Positions 41,893-51,589 are shown, numbered from the stretch's first letter. The stretch: 64,000 nucleotides of DNA from Paenibacillus sp. TCA20 (GCF_000732325.1 NZ_BBIW01000013.1:1-64000); one strand, 5' to 3'. The notes: generated from the sequence alone by a model not told the origin. Program-made: numbers and translations.

Positions 41893-42825
41893 GTGAGTAA
41901 TCGATATCGAGCCTCTTCCGATACGGCAGCGCTCTCAACCCGGCAAACACCGCCGCAAGAGTCTGTCACTTGGAGAGACTTCGTTACATTGGCTAAACCC
42001 GGCATCCTCCGGAGCAATCTGATTGCCGCTTTTGGCGGATATTGGCTTGCTTCTCAATGGGACATTGACTACCTCAAAATGATAATAACCATGCTCGGAA
42101 CGGTTCTCGTTATGGCTTCAGCCTGTGTGTTTAATAACTACTTTGATCGTGAGCTGGATAGAAAAATGGAACGCACACGGGATCGCGCACTTCCTACCGG
42201 GAAGCTTACTCCGCAGCTCGTGCTCGCTTATGCATTTATCCTGGGGATTGCCGGACTAGCCCTATTGTTTTCTTTTTCCGGCTGGCTGGCAGGTGTACTC
42301 GGCATATTTGGGATGTTCATATACGTTATTGTGTATACGCTGTGGCTTAAGCGCTCCTCAACATGGAGTACTTCCATGGGAGGCTTCTCCGGCGCGGTGC
42401 CGCCTGTCATCGGATATGTTGCTGTAACCGGGACAGTAGATATGGGTGCGATTCTGCTCGGTGCCCTGCTGTTTTTGTGGCAGCCGCCACATTTCTGGTC
42501 GCTTGCCATTCGCCGTTTGGATGATTACAAGAATGCCGGCTATCCGCTGCTTCCGGTAGTGAAAGGAATCCATCGTACCAAAATTCAGATGATTCCTTAT
42601 TTGATTCTCCTGGTTCCTGTGCCGATATTAATGTATGTCTATGGATACACGGGTATCATCTTTATGAGCGTATCTTTACTGCTGTCACTAATATGGCTGT
42701 TCCTTGGATTTCAAGGCTTCAGGGCTAGAGACACCGATGCTTGGGCCAAGAAGATGTTTTTCTTCTCCATAAATTATTTAACCATTAGCTTTATTCTAAT
42801 GATTGTCGATACCGTGCGCCAATAG
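41893..42825 (+). CDS. ctaB: Protohaem IX farnesyltransferase (haem O synthase)
   Basis: A 310-residue UbiA-family prenyltransferase with eight or nine helices, adding a farnesyl group to haem b for cytochrome oxidases. The first Asp-rich motif is NNYFDRELDRKMERTRDR, and the second conserved loop is RRLDDYKNAGYPLLPV. The start is GTG 41893, 11 bases after AAGGAGG; ATG 41863 and the frame start at 41788 lie before that site. Followed by a Sco gene after about 180 bp. Confidence 0.93.
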   Translation: MSNRYRASSDTAALSTRQTPPQESVTWRDFVTLAKPGILRSNLIAAFGGYWLASQWDIDYLKMIITMLGTVLVMASACVFNNYFDRELDRKMERTRDRALPTGKLTPQLVLAYAFILGIAGLALLFSFSGWLAGVLGIFGMFIYVIVYTLWLKRSSTWSTSMGGFSGAVPPVIGYVAVTGTVDMGAILLGALLFLWQPPHFWSLAIRRLDDYKNAGYPLLPVVKGIHRTKIQMIPYLILLVPVPILMYVYGYTGIIFMSVSLLLSLIWLFLGFQGFRARDTDAWAKKMFFFSINYLTISFILMIVDTVRQ

Positions 42826-42895
42826 GTGTACTACTAAGAAGCCCGGTATGAACAGTAATTACACTTTCAGTGAAGAATTTAATCAATGAGCATAT

Positions 42896-42937
42896 AGGAG
42901 TCCCTGTTAGACGTACAGCTGAAAGGACTCCTTCTTT
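42896..42937 (+). terminator. Intrinsic terminator of ctaB
   Basis: AGGAGTCC / GGACTCCT (42896-42903, 42925-42932) followed by TCTTTTG. Confidence 0.75.
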
Positions 42938-43002
42938 TGTAGACTCAGCTTCAATTTTATTACATCCTTTGGGGATAATGTAAGAAGGGGAGTGGGGATA
43001 AG

Positions 43003-43620
43003 ATGTCACTGTTTAGAAAATACATATGGACTTGGATATTGCTGCTGATTGCTGCAGCGATGGCTGGTTATCTAATCTATAATGCGCTTGATCTGGGGGA
43101 AGAAGCATTTCCGGTGGCAGGGGAAGTAACGGACTTTAGTATGGAAAATGTAGATGGAAGTACTGTTTCACTTGCGGATACGGAGGGAAAGGTAAGGCTG
43201 TTTTATTTCTATTTTACAAGCTGTCCGGATGTATGTCCGGTAACGACGTTCTCTATGTCGCAAGTACAGGATTTATTGAAGGAAGACGGCACTTTTGGCA
43301 GGGACGCTTCCTTTGTCTCCATCTCATTTGATCCAGAGGTAGACACGAGAGAGAAGATCAAGGAATTCGCCGATCGCTTCAAGGCAGATTACTCAGGCTG
43401 GTATTTCTTGAGAGGAGATGCGGAACAGACGAAGCAGCTGGCGAGAGACTCTTTCAAAATTATTATTGAAGGAGACAAGGCGGATAACTTCGTCCATGCC
43501 AATTATATCGGTCTTGTGGATAAGGACAACAATCTTCGTAAGGTATATAACGCGTCAGATATGGAGGCGGCAGCTCCGGATGTCATCGCAAGAGATGTCA
43601 GAACACTGGTAAACGAATAG
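43003..43620 (+). CDS. SCO1/SenC-type cytochrome oxidase assembly protein
   Basis: A 205-residue membrane-anchored thioredoxin-fold copper chaperone for the CuA site of cytochrome c oxidase. N-terminal helix (about 7-25), metal-binding Cys74 and Cys78 in SCPDVCP, and the third ligand His165 in NFVHANY. GAAGGGGAG ribosome site. Its position after ctaB fits joint oxidase maturation. Confidence 0.92.
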   Translation: MSLFRKYIWTWILLLIAAAMAGYLIYNALDLGEEAFPVAGEVTDFSMENVDGSTVSLADTEGKVRLFYFYFTSCPDVCPVTTFSMSQVQDLLKEDGTFGRDASFVSISFDPEVDTREKIKEFADRFKADYSGWYFLRGDAEQTKQLARDSFKIIIEGDKADNFVHANYIGLVDKDNNLRKVYNASDMEAAAPDVIARDVRTLVNE

Positions 43621-43632
43621 GATATCGTTCTG

Positions 43633-43974
43633 CTAGAATATCTCAGGATAAATAATAAAAGCTTCAAGGCCGGCCTTCTCGAGCTGTGCAACCAGATACT
43701 CATCAGGTGTACCTTCAACACCCGCATAACCTTTTCTTGTATATATCTGTTCTGCATCGGGAAAGGTGTCGCGCAGCATAGCCCTTATTCGTTTACCTGA
43801 ACTATCATTGTCCATGAACAGATACACTTCATCATCCTGAACGCGCTTGCGAAGCGTCTCCAGCTTCTCACTGTTGAGCGTACCGAACGTGCATAGGATG
43901 GATATTTCGGGATCGAGCAGCCTGCGGAGCTTGCTGCGGTCGTTCTTACCTTCAACAATGACATGAATCGGCAT
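43633..43974 (-). CDS. TOPRIM-domain protein (small, YusF/RNase M5-like)
   Basis: A 113-residue protein comprising one TOPRIM fold: catalytic Glu in HVIVEGKNDRSKLRRL and the DxD motif in VYLFMDNDSSGKRIR, followed by GVEGTPDEYL. Small stand-alone TOPRIM proteins related to RNase M5 and primase occur in Bacillales; the substrate is unknown. The start is ATG 43974 after AGAGG; GTG 43986 overlaps the ribosome site. Its stop lies 12 bp from the convergent Sco gene without a clear terminator between. Confidence 0.82.
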   Translation of the reverse strand: MPIHVIVEGKNDRSKLRRLLDPEISILCTFGTLNSEKLETLRKRVQDDEVYLFMDNDSSGKRIRAMLRDTFPDAEQIYTRKGYAGVEGTPDEYLVAQLEKAGLEAFIIYPEIF

Positions 43975-44060
43975 CGTATGCTTCACCTCTAGTATGTTAA
44001 GTATCGAAATTCCCCGGGAAATGTTTGTTTATATTTTAGCGCAATTTTGGAATTTGATGC

Positions 44061-44093
44061 AAAAAAGGTCTGCCGTAAAGGCAGGCCTCTTTA
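44061..44093. terminator. Terminator of the MFS transporter gene
   Basis: AGGTCTGCC / GGCAGGCCT (44066-44074, 44080-44088), loop GTAAA; six T follow on the minus strand. Confidence 0.85.
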
Positions 44094-44115
44094 TGTATGG
44101 GTCACACTCGGATCG

Positions 44116-45282
44116 TTAAACATGCTTGGCTTCCGGATGAGACAGAGTAGATGCTTTGAACTTGTTAGGGAATGGAAGGAGAAGCAGTCCAAGCATTAAT
44201 ACAATAAATGCAAGGAAATATGGTGACACGTCCATACGGATTTGTCCAGCGGCGATTGGTCCGACGAAGGAGCCGAGTGAAGTGGCAATGGACTGGATCG
44301 AGAACACTCTTCCTAGCCGTACACCTTGACTGAGCTGAACAAGCATGGAAGCCAGTGCAGGAAAGATAATTCCTTTGGAAGTACCCAGAATAAACAGAAT
44401 CAGCCACAACGGAATTTGGGGTGCAGCGGCCATAAGAAAGAAGCTGAACGCCATGAGCAAAACACCGCCTGCGAGCCTCATGGTTGGTGAATACCGATTG
44501 AGAAATAGCATGCTCAGTGTTGCGAGAGCACCCAGACTGATGATCGAAAATAACAGACCCGTAGATAGGATGGAGGCCGACCCGCTGCCTCTAAGCGGCA
44601 GTTCAAAGAAAAGAATGCCCTGTGCACATGCAACGACCAGCGGAAGTACGAAAAAACGCCATGAAATTGGAAAAAAGCTGCGATTTGGGCTGTCTTCTGT
44701 CTGTGCTGCTGTTGATGGGGCGTTCGCTGCACTCGTTTTTACGGCTGGCAGTGTGAAGTAAGCCATAATTCCGGTAATGATCAGCAGGATGCCGAGACTC
44801 TGGAAAGTTCCCGAGAACCCGATGCCTGCGACGATAAATGCTCCTGCAGCCGGAGAGACAACAGAAGCTAAGGTGTGAACGACACCATGCCCTGACATAT
44901 ATTTGCCTTGGGTGATGGGATCCGATGATAGCTGGGCAAGAAGAGTCATACAGGCTGGAGACAGAAAAGCAAGCACAAAGCCGCTGATAGCCCGGAGGGC
45001 AAGCAGCTGCCAAGGAGCATCGACTTGGGATTGCAGGAGCAGTACAATTCCGGCAGCAGTCAAGCTGAAGACGATATACCTTCGGCTTCCATGCTTATCA
45101 ATCTGAGTGCCTGCAATGAGATTGCCAGGCAGGTGGGTAAGTGAGTAGATCCCCATCATCCAGCCTATAAATGTAGGAACGGCTCCAAGTGAGAGCGCAA
45201 AGGGCGTGAGTATCGGATATTGAGCATGCAAATCAAAAAAGGCGAGAAATAGAAAAAGATAGAGCCATACGGCCGTTTTCAA
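44116..45282 (-). CDS. MFS transporter
   Basis: A 388-residue major facilitator with about twelve helices. The conserved loop between helices 2 and 3 is visible as GTQIDKHGSRR, and a second inter-domain signature is FLNRYSPTMRLAGG. The family resembles multidrug-type exporters but no substrate can be named. TTG start at 45282, nine bases after AAGGAGGT on the minus strand. Confidence 0.87.
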   Translation of the reverse strand: MKTAVWLYLFLFLAFFDLHAQYPILTPFALSLGAVPTFIGWMMGIYSLTHLPGNLIAGTQIDKHGSRRYIVFSLTAAGIVLLLQSQVDAPWQLLALRAISGFVLAFLSPACMTLLAQLSSDPITQGKYMSGHGVVHTLASVVSPAAGAFIVAGIGFSGTFQSLGILLIITGIMAYFTLPAVKTSAANAPSTAAQTEDSPNRSFFPISWRFFVLPLVVACAQGILFFELPLRGSGSASILSTGLLFSIISLGALATLSMLFLNRYSPTMRLAGGVLLMAFSFFLMAAAPQIPLWLILFILGTSKGIIFPALASMLVQLSQGVRLGRVFSIQSIATSLGSFVGPIAAGQIRMDVSPYFLAFIVLMLGLLLLPFPNKFKASTLSHPEAKHV

Positions 45283-45533
45283 GCGAACTGCACCTCCTTA
45301 TTTCGAGTCGAACAAGCATAAGCACACCTGATATACTTGTACGCTGGACAAACGGGTCTTATACCGTTTTTTTCCACGAGCTCTTGCTTATATGACAGGG
45401 ACATCGGTAATCATGTATAATATTCGGGAGAAATGAACCAAGAGCAAGGCAAGAGTAACCTCGATGAATACACAATCTTGAATTGACCGATAAAGTGGTA
45501 CAGAACTCGAGTGTTGAAAAGGTGGTCAAGTAG

Positions 45534-45968
45534 ATGGATATTGAAATATGGAAAGAGTTTATTTCGCAAAATTGGCTTGTTATCGTGATTGCGCTGATCC
45601 TGTTGTTCGTCGTCATTAATGTGCTGAGAACTGTGCTCAAATGGGCCATCGTTGTCGTCATTGTTGCGGCACTTATCATCTATAGCGGTGTTTCATTTGA
45701 TCAGATTAAAACGGTCGTCACTGATGTAGGCACCAGCACGATGGATACGCTTCGAACAGAGGCTGCGGAGCTCATGCAGAAGGAAGCGGCAAAGGCGGAG
45801 TATGTAGTGAATCCGGACGGTACTTTTACCATAACCAGTCCGAATGTCGAAGTAAACGGCAAGCAGGGTGAGGACAAGGTCAAAGTCTCTGTCCGCGGCA
45901 TATCGCTCGGGGAGTGGAGTATTAACGATACGGTTCGATTGTTTATGGAAACAGCTCAGAATAGATAG
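45534..45968 (+). CDS. Membrane-anchored protein of unknown function
   Basis: A 144-residue protein with two adjacent hydrophobic helices (about 14-33 and 36-52) and a soluble C-terminal domain with a helix (TLRTEAAELMQKEAAK) and beta-rich end (GTFTITSPNVEVNG). Not recognised. It starts a run of same-direction envelope genes, 42 bp before the CvpA-transglutaminase gene, and is probably co-transcribed with it. Confidence 0.7.
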   Translation: MDIEIWKEFISQNWLVIVIALILLFVVINVLRTVLKWAIVVVIVAALIIYSGVSFDQIKTVVTDVGTSTMDTLRTEAAELMQKEAAKAEYVVNPDGTFTITSPNVEVNGKQGEDKVKVSVRGISLGEWSINDTVRLFMETAQNR

Positions 45969-46010
45969 CTGCATTTTAGAGTTTTATATAGGCAAGAAAG
46001 CAGGTGAATT

Positions 46011-47150
46011 ATGATTGATGCTTGGATAGGGAGTGTGAAGGAGGGGAACCTCATTACGCTCATTCTAATGTTGATCATCCTTATATCGCTGTTGCAGGGC
46101 TTTATCCGGGGAGCCTCACGTTCGGCAGGAACCCTGGTGAACCTGATTACCGAAGGGGTGTTCACGATCGTCGGGATCGCAGGTGCTTTTCTGCTATCCT
46201 TGAAGCTGTCTCCTGCGGTACAGTCATGGCTATCGGGTTACAGCGAAGCGATGCCGAGTCGCGATTTGAACATGTGGGAGCAAATTTACTACACAGTCAT
46301 TACAGCACTGGCTGATTTTCCGCTGCTGCGGTTTGCTGTGCTGTTCGTTATTAGTTACAGCATCATTCGTTTCATTCTAGGTCTGATTGGCGGATTCATT
46401 AGAGGAATCCCATCCGGTGAAGCTCGCCGCAATCCTGGCTTTCTCAGCCGTTTAATGGGGGCGTGCTTTGGTGCTGTTGTTGGAGCGGCTAGATGCGTGT
46501 TGGTTATTGCACTGCTATTCATCGTAGTGAGCCTGTATCCAAGCAGTTCCTTCAGCAATTATGTAGAGTCATCACCGATGTATCAGCAAGGAGCCAAATC
46601 CGTAATAGAACCGATATCCGGGAATCTGATTAAGGACAAGCTTCCGGTTATCAGCCAGGCGGCACAGAAGGAATTTAACGGCATGATGCAGCGCAGATAT
46701 GAGGTCATTGATCGTAATATTCCTGAGGATATCGAGGGAGCTGCAGCTAAGATTGTGGAGGGGGCCGTTACAGATGAGCAGAAGGCAAGAGCGCTCTATC
46801 AATGGGTAGGAACCCGAGTTGAGTACGATTATGGTAAAGTCGAGGATTACGAGCAGCGCGGCATATGGAATGAGCAGACGCCTCAAGATACCTTCGATAC
46901 GATGATGGGGGTATGCATAGACTATGCGAGGCTCTATGCGGTGATGGCTCGTTCACAGGATCTCGAGGTGAGAGTCGTTACAGGCCTTGGTTACAACGGT
47001 CAAGGGGGCTATGGGGCTCATGCCTGGAATGAAGTATACCTGAGTGAGCAGGATACTTGGGTCCCGCTTGATCCGACATGGGCAAATAGCGGCGATTGGT
47101 TCAATCCGCCTCATTTTTATGACACCCATATCAAGGATCAGACTGTCTAA
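46011..47150 (+). CDS. CvpA-like membrane protein fused to a transglutaminase domain
   Basis: A 379-residue protein. Residues 1-180 form four helices with a CvpA-like pattern (LLQGFIRGASRSAGTLVN; FSRLMGACFGAVVGAARC-like segment at 146-162). Residues about 225-379 are a transglutaminase-like (papain-fold) domain with a full catalytic triad: Cys302 in GVCIDYARLYAVMAR, His338 in GAHAWNEVY and Asp354 in PLDPTW. It is probably an extracytoplasmic protease or amide-forming enzyme acting at the wall. The neighbours are three class B PBPs downstream, the first 48 bp away, which suggests an envelope role. Confidence 0.85.
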   Translation: MIDAWIGSVKEGNLITLILMLIILISLLQGFIRGASRSAGTLVNLITEGVFTIVGIAGAFLLSLKLSPAVQSWLSGYSEAMPSRDLNMWEQIYYTVITALADFPLLRFAVLFVISYSIIRFILGLIGGFIRGIPSGEARRNPGFLSRLMGACFGAVVGAARCVLVIALLFIVVSLYPSSSFSNYVESSPMYQQGAKSVIEPISGNLIKDKLPVISQAAQKEFNGMMQRRYEVIDRNIPEDIEGAAAKIVEGAVTDEQKARALYQWVGTRVEYDYGKVEDYEQRGIWNEQTPQDTFDTMMGVCIDYARLYAVMARSQDLEVRVVTGLGYNGQGGYGAHAWNEVYLSEQDTWVPLDPTWANSGDWFNPPHFYDTHIKDQTV

Positions 47151-47198
47151 ATAGGCTCTCTGGTATATTTCGGAGCAGCAGGAAAGGGTAGTAGCATA

Positions 47199-49256
47199 AT
47201 GAACAAAGAGGAGATGGCTTCGTATCTTGGTCAGCAAACAAACCATGAGAAAAGTTTTAACTTTCGCTTAAATGTGTTTTTTCTTGCGACATTTCTTATT
47301 TTTACCGTATTAATTGTAAGATTGGCCTACTTGCAGCTGGTGCAGGGACCGACAATGCAGAAGGAAGAAGCCAATATTGCAACAAAAAGCGTGTCGATCG
47401 CGCCCATTCGCGGAACTATCTTTGATTCGACAGGCGAGAACAAAATTGCGTATTCTTCATCCACTCAATCCTTATATATGAGCTTGGACAAGAACTACAG
47501 TCTTGAAGAGAACAAGGCTGAGCTGAGCAGCATCATTTCGGAGCTTAAAGCGGTTTTTGACGAATATGGCGATTCAGAAATGACTATGTCCGAGCAGGAA
47601 ATTGAAGATGCGCTTGATATTACGTATCGACAAAATTACGGATATACGCCTAGGCGAATCAAAACCGGTTTGACGAACGAGGAAATTGCCTATTTCTTAT
47701 CTCATAAAGAGGATTTCCCTGGTGTTGAAGTGGTAGAAGAGAACATTCGTCATTATGACAAAGACACGGTTGCCGTACAGACCGTTGGGTACATGAAGCC
47801 CTTCCGCTCCGTGATTGATCCGGAATATGGTATCGATTTTTATATTCAAGCCAAGGAAGAGGAGGACCCGGCACTCCAATATCTTGATAATGAAGAGGTC
47901 GGATATGATGGAGTGGAGCTGATGTTCCAGGAGGAGCTTCGCGGCACGAAGGGGCTTAAGACCTTCCCGGTGGACTCGCAGAATCGGATCTCGGGTGAAT
48001 CGACATTGACTCCGCCTGACAAGGGCAACAATGTGTGGCTGTCGATTAACAAAGATGTGCAGATGGCAACCGAACAGGCCATAATGGATCAGCTGGAATA
48101 TTTGCAGACAACTAGCAATCCTGCCGTCTATGCACCCAACGCCAAAACCGGCTTTGCCGTTGCCATGGAAGTAGATACGGGCCAGATTGTTGCGATGGCA
48201 AGCATGCCTGACTACGACTCTAATGTGTGGTCAGAGGGCAGTAAAACCCAGGAAGAAATTAATAAGATATCACCGTTCTCCTCCAATGGAGCCATTCGTG
48301 AAGTGTATCAATCGTATGGAAGCCAGGAGGAGAGCTATAAGCATCCTTCTTCTACCGTGCTGCTCGGTTCTGTTATTAAGCCGTTGTCGGTATTGATCGG
48401 ATTGAATGAAGGGCTGTTTACAACCTCGACGATCTATAACGATACCGGAGCAGGCAAGTTCGGGAAGAAGGGATACGAATCAACGGTACGTAATTCGAGT
48501 GGTCACGTATATGGTCAGATCGACCCGGCCTCTGCCATTGAACATTCCTCCAATGCCTTTATGATTGAGATGGTAGCCAATAAGCTGTTTGATGAATACA
48601 ATACCGGTGGTGTTGAAGTGTGGGACAGCTATATGAAGCAGTTTGGGCTTGGTGTCAGTACGGAAAGCGGTCTGCCTGGTGAGCAGGAAGGGCTACGTGA
48701 GTATATCCATGAGCAGGAGACCAACAGTACACAATCTGCCTTGGCTTTTGCTTCATTTGGTCAGCAGGGTAAGTATACAACACTGCAGCTGGCACAATAC
48801 ACCGCCATGCTTGCGAATGAAGGGAAACGGTTAAAGCCCCAAATTGCCAGCAAAATTACGGATGAAGATGGGAATGTCGTCAAGGAATTCGGAGCAGAAA
48901 TTCTGAATACGGTCGACATGGATGATGCTTACTGGGAAGAGATCAAAAAAGGGATGAACAGTAATGTTCAAGGCTTTGATCATTTTCCTTATGATTACGC
49001 CCGCAAGACAGGGACTTCTCAGCAGAATGTAGGCGGAGTAGATGTTGAGAACGGTGTGTTCATTACCTTCGCCCCCCGTAACAATCCGAAGCTGGCGATT
49101 GCTGTCGTTATACCGGAAGGCAAATACGGCTCCAACAGTGCGGCGCCGGTAGCAAGGAAGATCTATGATGCTTATGACAAATATATCGGACTGGACGGTA
49201 CGCCTAAGGGAGATAATGAGGCAGCCGAACAGGAAGAAGAGCAGAGCTCTAATTAA
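47199..49256 (+). CDS. Class B penicillin-binding protein, first of three (PbpA/PbpH-like)
   Basis: A 685-residue monofunctional transpeptidase anchored by one N-terminal helix (RLNVFFLATFLIFTVLIVRL). The non-catalytic dimerisation region follows, then the transpeptidase domain with active-site Ser391 of SVIK, SSN at 450-452 and KTGTS from Lys603. The SVIK tetrad differs from STVK in the other two copies. It cross-links peptidoglycan during elongation, by homology to B. subtilis PbpA/PbpH. It ends in an acidic tail (AAEQEEEQSSN). 48 bp after the transglutaminase gene, so possibly in that operon. Confidence 0.92.
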   Translation: MNKEEMASYLGQQTNHEKSFNFRLNVFFLATFLIFTVLIVRLAYLQLVQGPTMQKEEANIATKSVSIAPIRGTIFDSTGENKIAYSSSTQSLYMSLDKNYSLEENKAELSSIISELKAVFDEYGDSEMTMSEQEIEDALDITYRQNYGYTPRRIKTGLTNEEIAYFLSHKEDFPGVEVVEENIRHYDKDTVAVQTVGYMKPFRSVIDPEYGIDFYIQAKEEEDPALQYLDNEEVGYDGVELMFQEELRGTKGLKTFPVDSQNRISGESTLTPPDKGNNVWLSINKDVQMATEQAIMDQLEYLQTTSNPAVYAPNAKTGFAVAMEVDTGQIVAMASMPDYDSNVWSEGSKTQEEINKISPFSSNGAIREVYQSYGSQEESYKHPSSTVLLGSVIKPLSVLIGLNEGLFTTSTIYNDTGAGKFGKKGYESTVRNSSGHVYGQIDPASAIEHSSNAFMIEMVANKLFDEYNTGGVEVWDSYMKQFGLGVSTESGLPGEQEGLREYIHEQETNSTQSALAFASFGQQGKYTTLQLAQYTAMLANEGKRLKPQIASKITDEDGNVVKEFGAEILNTVDMDDAYWEEIKKGMNSNVQGFDHFPYDYARKTGTSQQNVGGVDVENGVFITFAPRNNPKLAIAVVIPEGKYGSNSAAPVARKIYDAYDKYIGLDGTPKGDNEAAEQEEEQSSN

Positions 49257-49269
49257 TATTTAATGGTAT

Positions 49270-49317
49270 GAAGCAGTATGTCTTGAAAGGTTCATATAAG
49301 GCATACTGCTTCTTTGT
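49270..49317 (+). terminator. Intrinsic terminator of the first PBP gene
   Basis: Perfect 11-bp stem GAAGCAGTATG / CATACTGCTTC (49270-49280, 49302-49312) followed by TTTGTCG; the T run is short. Confidence 0.75.
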
Positions 49318-49368
49318 CGTTTAATGACGAAACTGTAACCGGCAAAGAGGAAATTTATTGTCCGAATA

Positions 49369-49377
49369 TGGTAGAAT
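49369..49377 (+). promoter_or_regulatory. Candidate extended -10 promoter of the second PBP gene
   Basis: TGGTAGAAT (TGn plus TAGAAT) 37 bases before the start codon. Confidence 0.4.
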
Positions 49378-49413
49378 GGAATACAGCAAAAGAATCACAA
49401 AGCGAGGTATCGT

Positions 49414-51450
49414 ATGGCACAGCAGCAAAATCATGAAAAGGAAGAACTTTCGAACAAACGCCGGTTCAGTTTTCGATTGAATTTTTTCTTTTTTAGCTCT
49501 TTTATTATCTTTTCTATTATTATTATAAGATTGGCCGTGCTTCAGTTTGTGGAGGGGCCCGTGCTTGCTCAGCAGGAGAGCAGCAGTGTAACGAAGAGTA
49601 TTCCATTGCTTCCTGTCCGCGGAACAATCTATGATGCAACCGGAGAAACCAAGCTAGCCTATTCGGAGCCGATTCAATCTTTGTACATAACCCTGTACAA
49701 AAATTACAGCCAGCAGGAAGGCGGCCCAGAGAATCCGAATCGTCCAGAAGCCGAGGCCATGGCGGAGAAGCTGGCAGAAGTGTTTGCTGAGTATGGGGAA
49801 GCAGACCGTGAGCCAATGTCTAAAGATGATATCATTAACGCCATGGATCTGGAGTATCGTCAGACACACGGCTATACGCCGAGGCTGATCAAGAGCGACC
49901 TGTCGAAAGAAGAGATTGCTTACTTCATGCAGCATAAGAAGGATTTTCCAGGCGTGAGTGTAATAGAGGAAACGGTCCGCAAATATGATGAGGATTCTGT
50001 CGCTGTACAAGCGATTGGCTATCTGAAGACGTTCAAGACGTCCAAGACATTGGCAGAATACGCTGCGATTGATCAGGAAAATAGCAGCCAAACGGACCCG
50101 GGGCTCGTCTATTCTGAGCTGGAGTATGTGGGTGTAGATGGCTTGGAACGACAGTATCAGGATGAGCTGCGCGGCAAAGCAGGATACAGTCAGATTCCGA
50201 TCAACCCGCTTAACCTGCCGGAGGAGGGAACGGTGATTCAGCCTCCGGAGAAGGGTCATGACCTGATCTCATCGATTAATAAGGACATTCAGGTTGCAAC
50301 AGAACAAGCGATCTTGGATCAGCTGGACTGGCTTCACACCAATCTGGTGTCAGGTAAGTATCATACAAATGCCAAGACAGGCTTTGCTGTCGCCATGGAA
50401 GTCGATACGGGCAATGTAGTTGCGATGGCCAGCATGCCGGATTATGATCCGAATGAGCCTTGGGACTATGACAAGGTCAAATACATTTACCGGAATGGTA
50501 CCGTAGAGTCCTTCCCGCCGGATGATACGGGAAGACATCCTGAATCAACGGTGCTATTAGGTTCAACGGTTAAACCGCTCAGCGTTCTTATTGGATTGAA
50601 GGAGGGTTTCTTCTCTCCGAACGGAACGGTTTATCAGGATCGAGGAATTGCCTACTTTGGACGGGATGATTCTAGTGTAAGGAACTCCCAGGGCCATGTA
50701 TATGGACCTTTATCGGCAGCAACTGCAATCCAGCATTCCTCCAATGCCTTTATGGTTGATTTGATCGGAGAGAAGCTATGGAACAAGTATGGTAGTGAAG
50801 GGGTTAACGTCTGGGATCAATACATGAAGGAGTTTGGTCTTGGGGTAGAAACGGGTGTGGATCTGCCAAAAGAATACGAAGGCTTCCTTGAGTACACTAA
50901 TGAAGGGGAAACGGCACTAGCAAGACTTGCCTTTGCTTCATTTGGTCAGCAGGGTAAATATACGACGATGCAGCTGGCTCAGTATGCAACGATGCTGGCT
51001 AACAAAGGGAAACGATTAGAACCACATCTGGTGAAGGAAATTCGTGATGCGGAAGGCAATATTGTGGAGAAAATCGAACCTGAAATTCTCAATGAAGTTG
51101 ATTTTAATGACGCTTATTGGGAAACGATTCATCGCGGGATGAATACCGATGTAAGCATGGCATTCTCAGGATTCCCTTATGATTTTGCTCGTAAGACAGG
51201 TACATCAGAGCAGGATATTTATTTTAATGGAACGCGTAATCGGGTGGAGAACGGAGTATTTATCGCCTTTGCTCCGCGTGATAATCCTAAACTGGCAGTG
51301 GCTGTTGTAGTACCGGAAGGTGGATATGGCTCAAGCAGTGCTGCTCCGATCGCCCGTAAAATCTTTGATGCATACGATCAGGTATACGGTCTCGATGGTG
51401 TTCCGAAAGGAAAACCGGAGAATAGCGAAGAGGATACAACAGAACAATAA
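49414..51450 (+). CDS. Class B penicillin-binding protein, second of three
   Basis: A 678-residue paralogue of the preceding gene: N-terminal anchor (RLNFFFFSSFIIFSIIIIRL), dimerisation region, then Ser384 of STVK, HSSNAFM and KTGTS from Lys594. In domain order, length and motifs it matches the third copy most closely (both have IGLKEG, YDFARKTGTS and an extra ~10-residue insert after ARKTGTS). ATG 49414 follows GCGAGGT. Own promoter and terminator signals. Confidence 0.93.
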   Translation: MAQQQNHEKEELSNKRRFSFRLNFFFFSSFIIFSIIIIRLAVLQFVEGPVLAQQESSSVTKSIPLLPVRGTIYDATGETKLAYSEPIQSLYITLYKNYSQQEGGPENPNRPEAEAMAEKLAEVFAEYGEADREPMSKDDIINAMDLEYRQTHGYTPRLIKSDLSKEEIAYFMQHKKDFPGVSVIEETVRKYDEDSVAVQAIGYLKTFKTSKTLAEYAAIDQENSSQTDPGLVYSELEYVGVDGLERQYQDELRGKAGYSQIPINPLNLPEEGTVIQPPEKGHDLISSINKDIQVATEQAILDQLDWLHTNLVSGKYHTNAKTGFAVAMEVDTGNVVAMASMPDYDPNEPWDYDKVKYIYRNGTVESFPPDDTGRHPESTVLLGSTVKPLSVLIGLKEGFFSPNGTVYQDRGIAYFGRDDSSVRNSQGHVYGPLSAATAIQHSSNAFMVDLIGEKLWNKYGSEGVNVWDQYMKEFGLGVETGVDLPKEYEGFLEYTNEGETALARLAFASFGQQGKYTTMQLAQYATMLANKGKRLEPHLVKEIRDAEGNIVEKIEPEILNEVDFNDAYWETIHRGMNTDVSMAFSGFPYDFARKTGTSEQDIYFNGTRNRVENGVFIAFAPRDNPKLAVAVVVPEGGYGSSSAAPIARKIFDAYDQVYGLDGVPKGKPENSEEDTTEQ

Positions 51451-51459
51451 GAACAACAG

Positions 51460-51493
51460 GCTGTCGGGAAAATTTCTCGGCAGCTTTTTTTTG
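51460..51493 (+). terminator. Intrinsic terminator of the second PBP gene
   Basis: GCTGTCGGG / CTCGGCAGC (51460-51468, 51476-51484, wobbles) followed by nine T. Confidence 0.88.
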
Positions 51494-51521
51494 CCTGCGA
51501 ATGGAATAAATTAGTATAATT
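51492..51521 (+). promoter_or_regulatory. Sigma-A promoter of the third PBP gene
   Basis: TTGCCT (51492-51497), 18-bp spacer, TATAAT (51516-51521), about 70 bases before the start codon. Confidence 0.5.
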
Positions 51522-51589
51522 AGAGTTGTTAATCCATATAACTGACCGATTCAATACCGACTGTGGGACGATGGGAGAGGATTCATCGA

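Noticed and set aside
49654..50259. 201-residue open frame antisense to the second PBP
   Set aside because: Shadow frame of the PBP coding strand with no start context.
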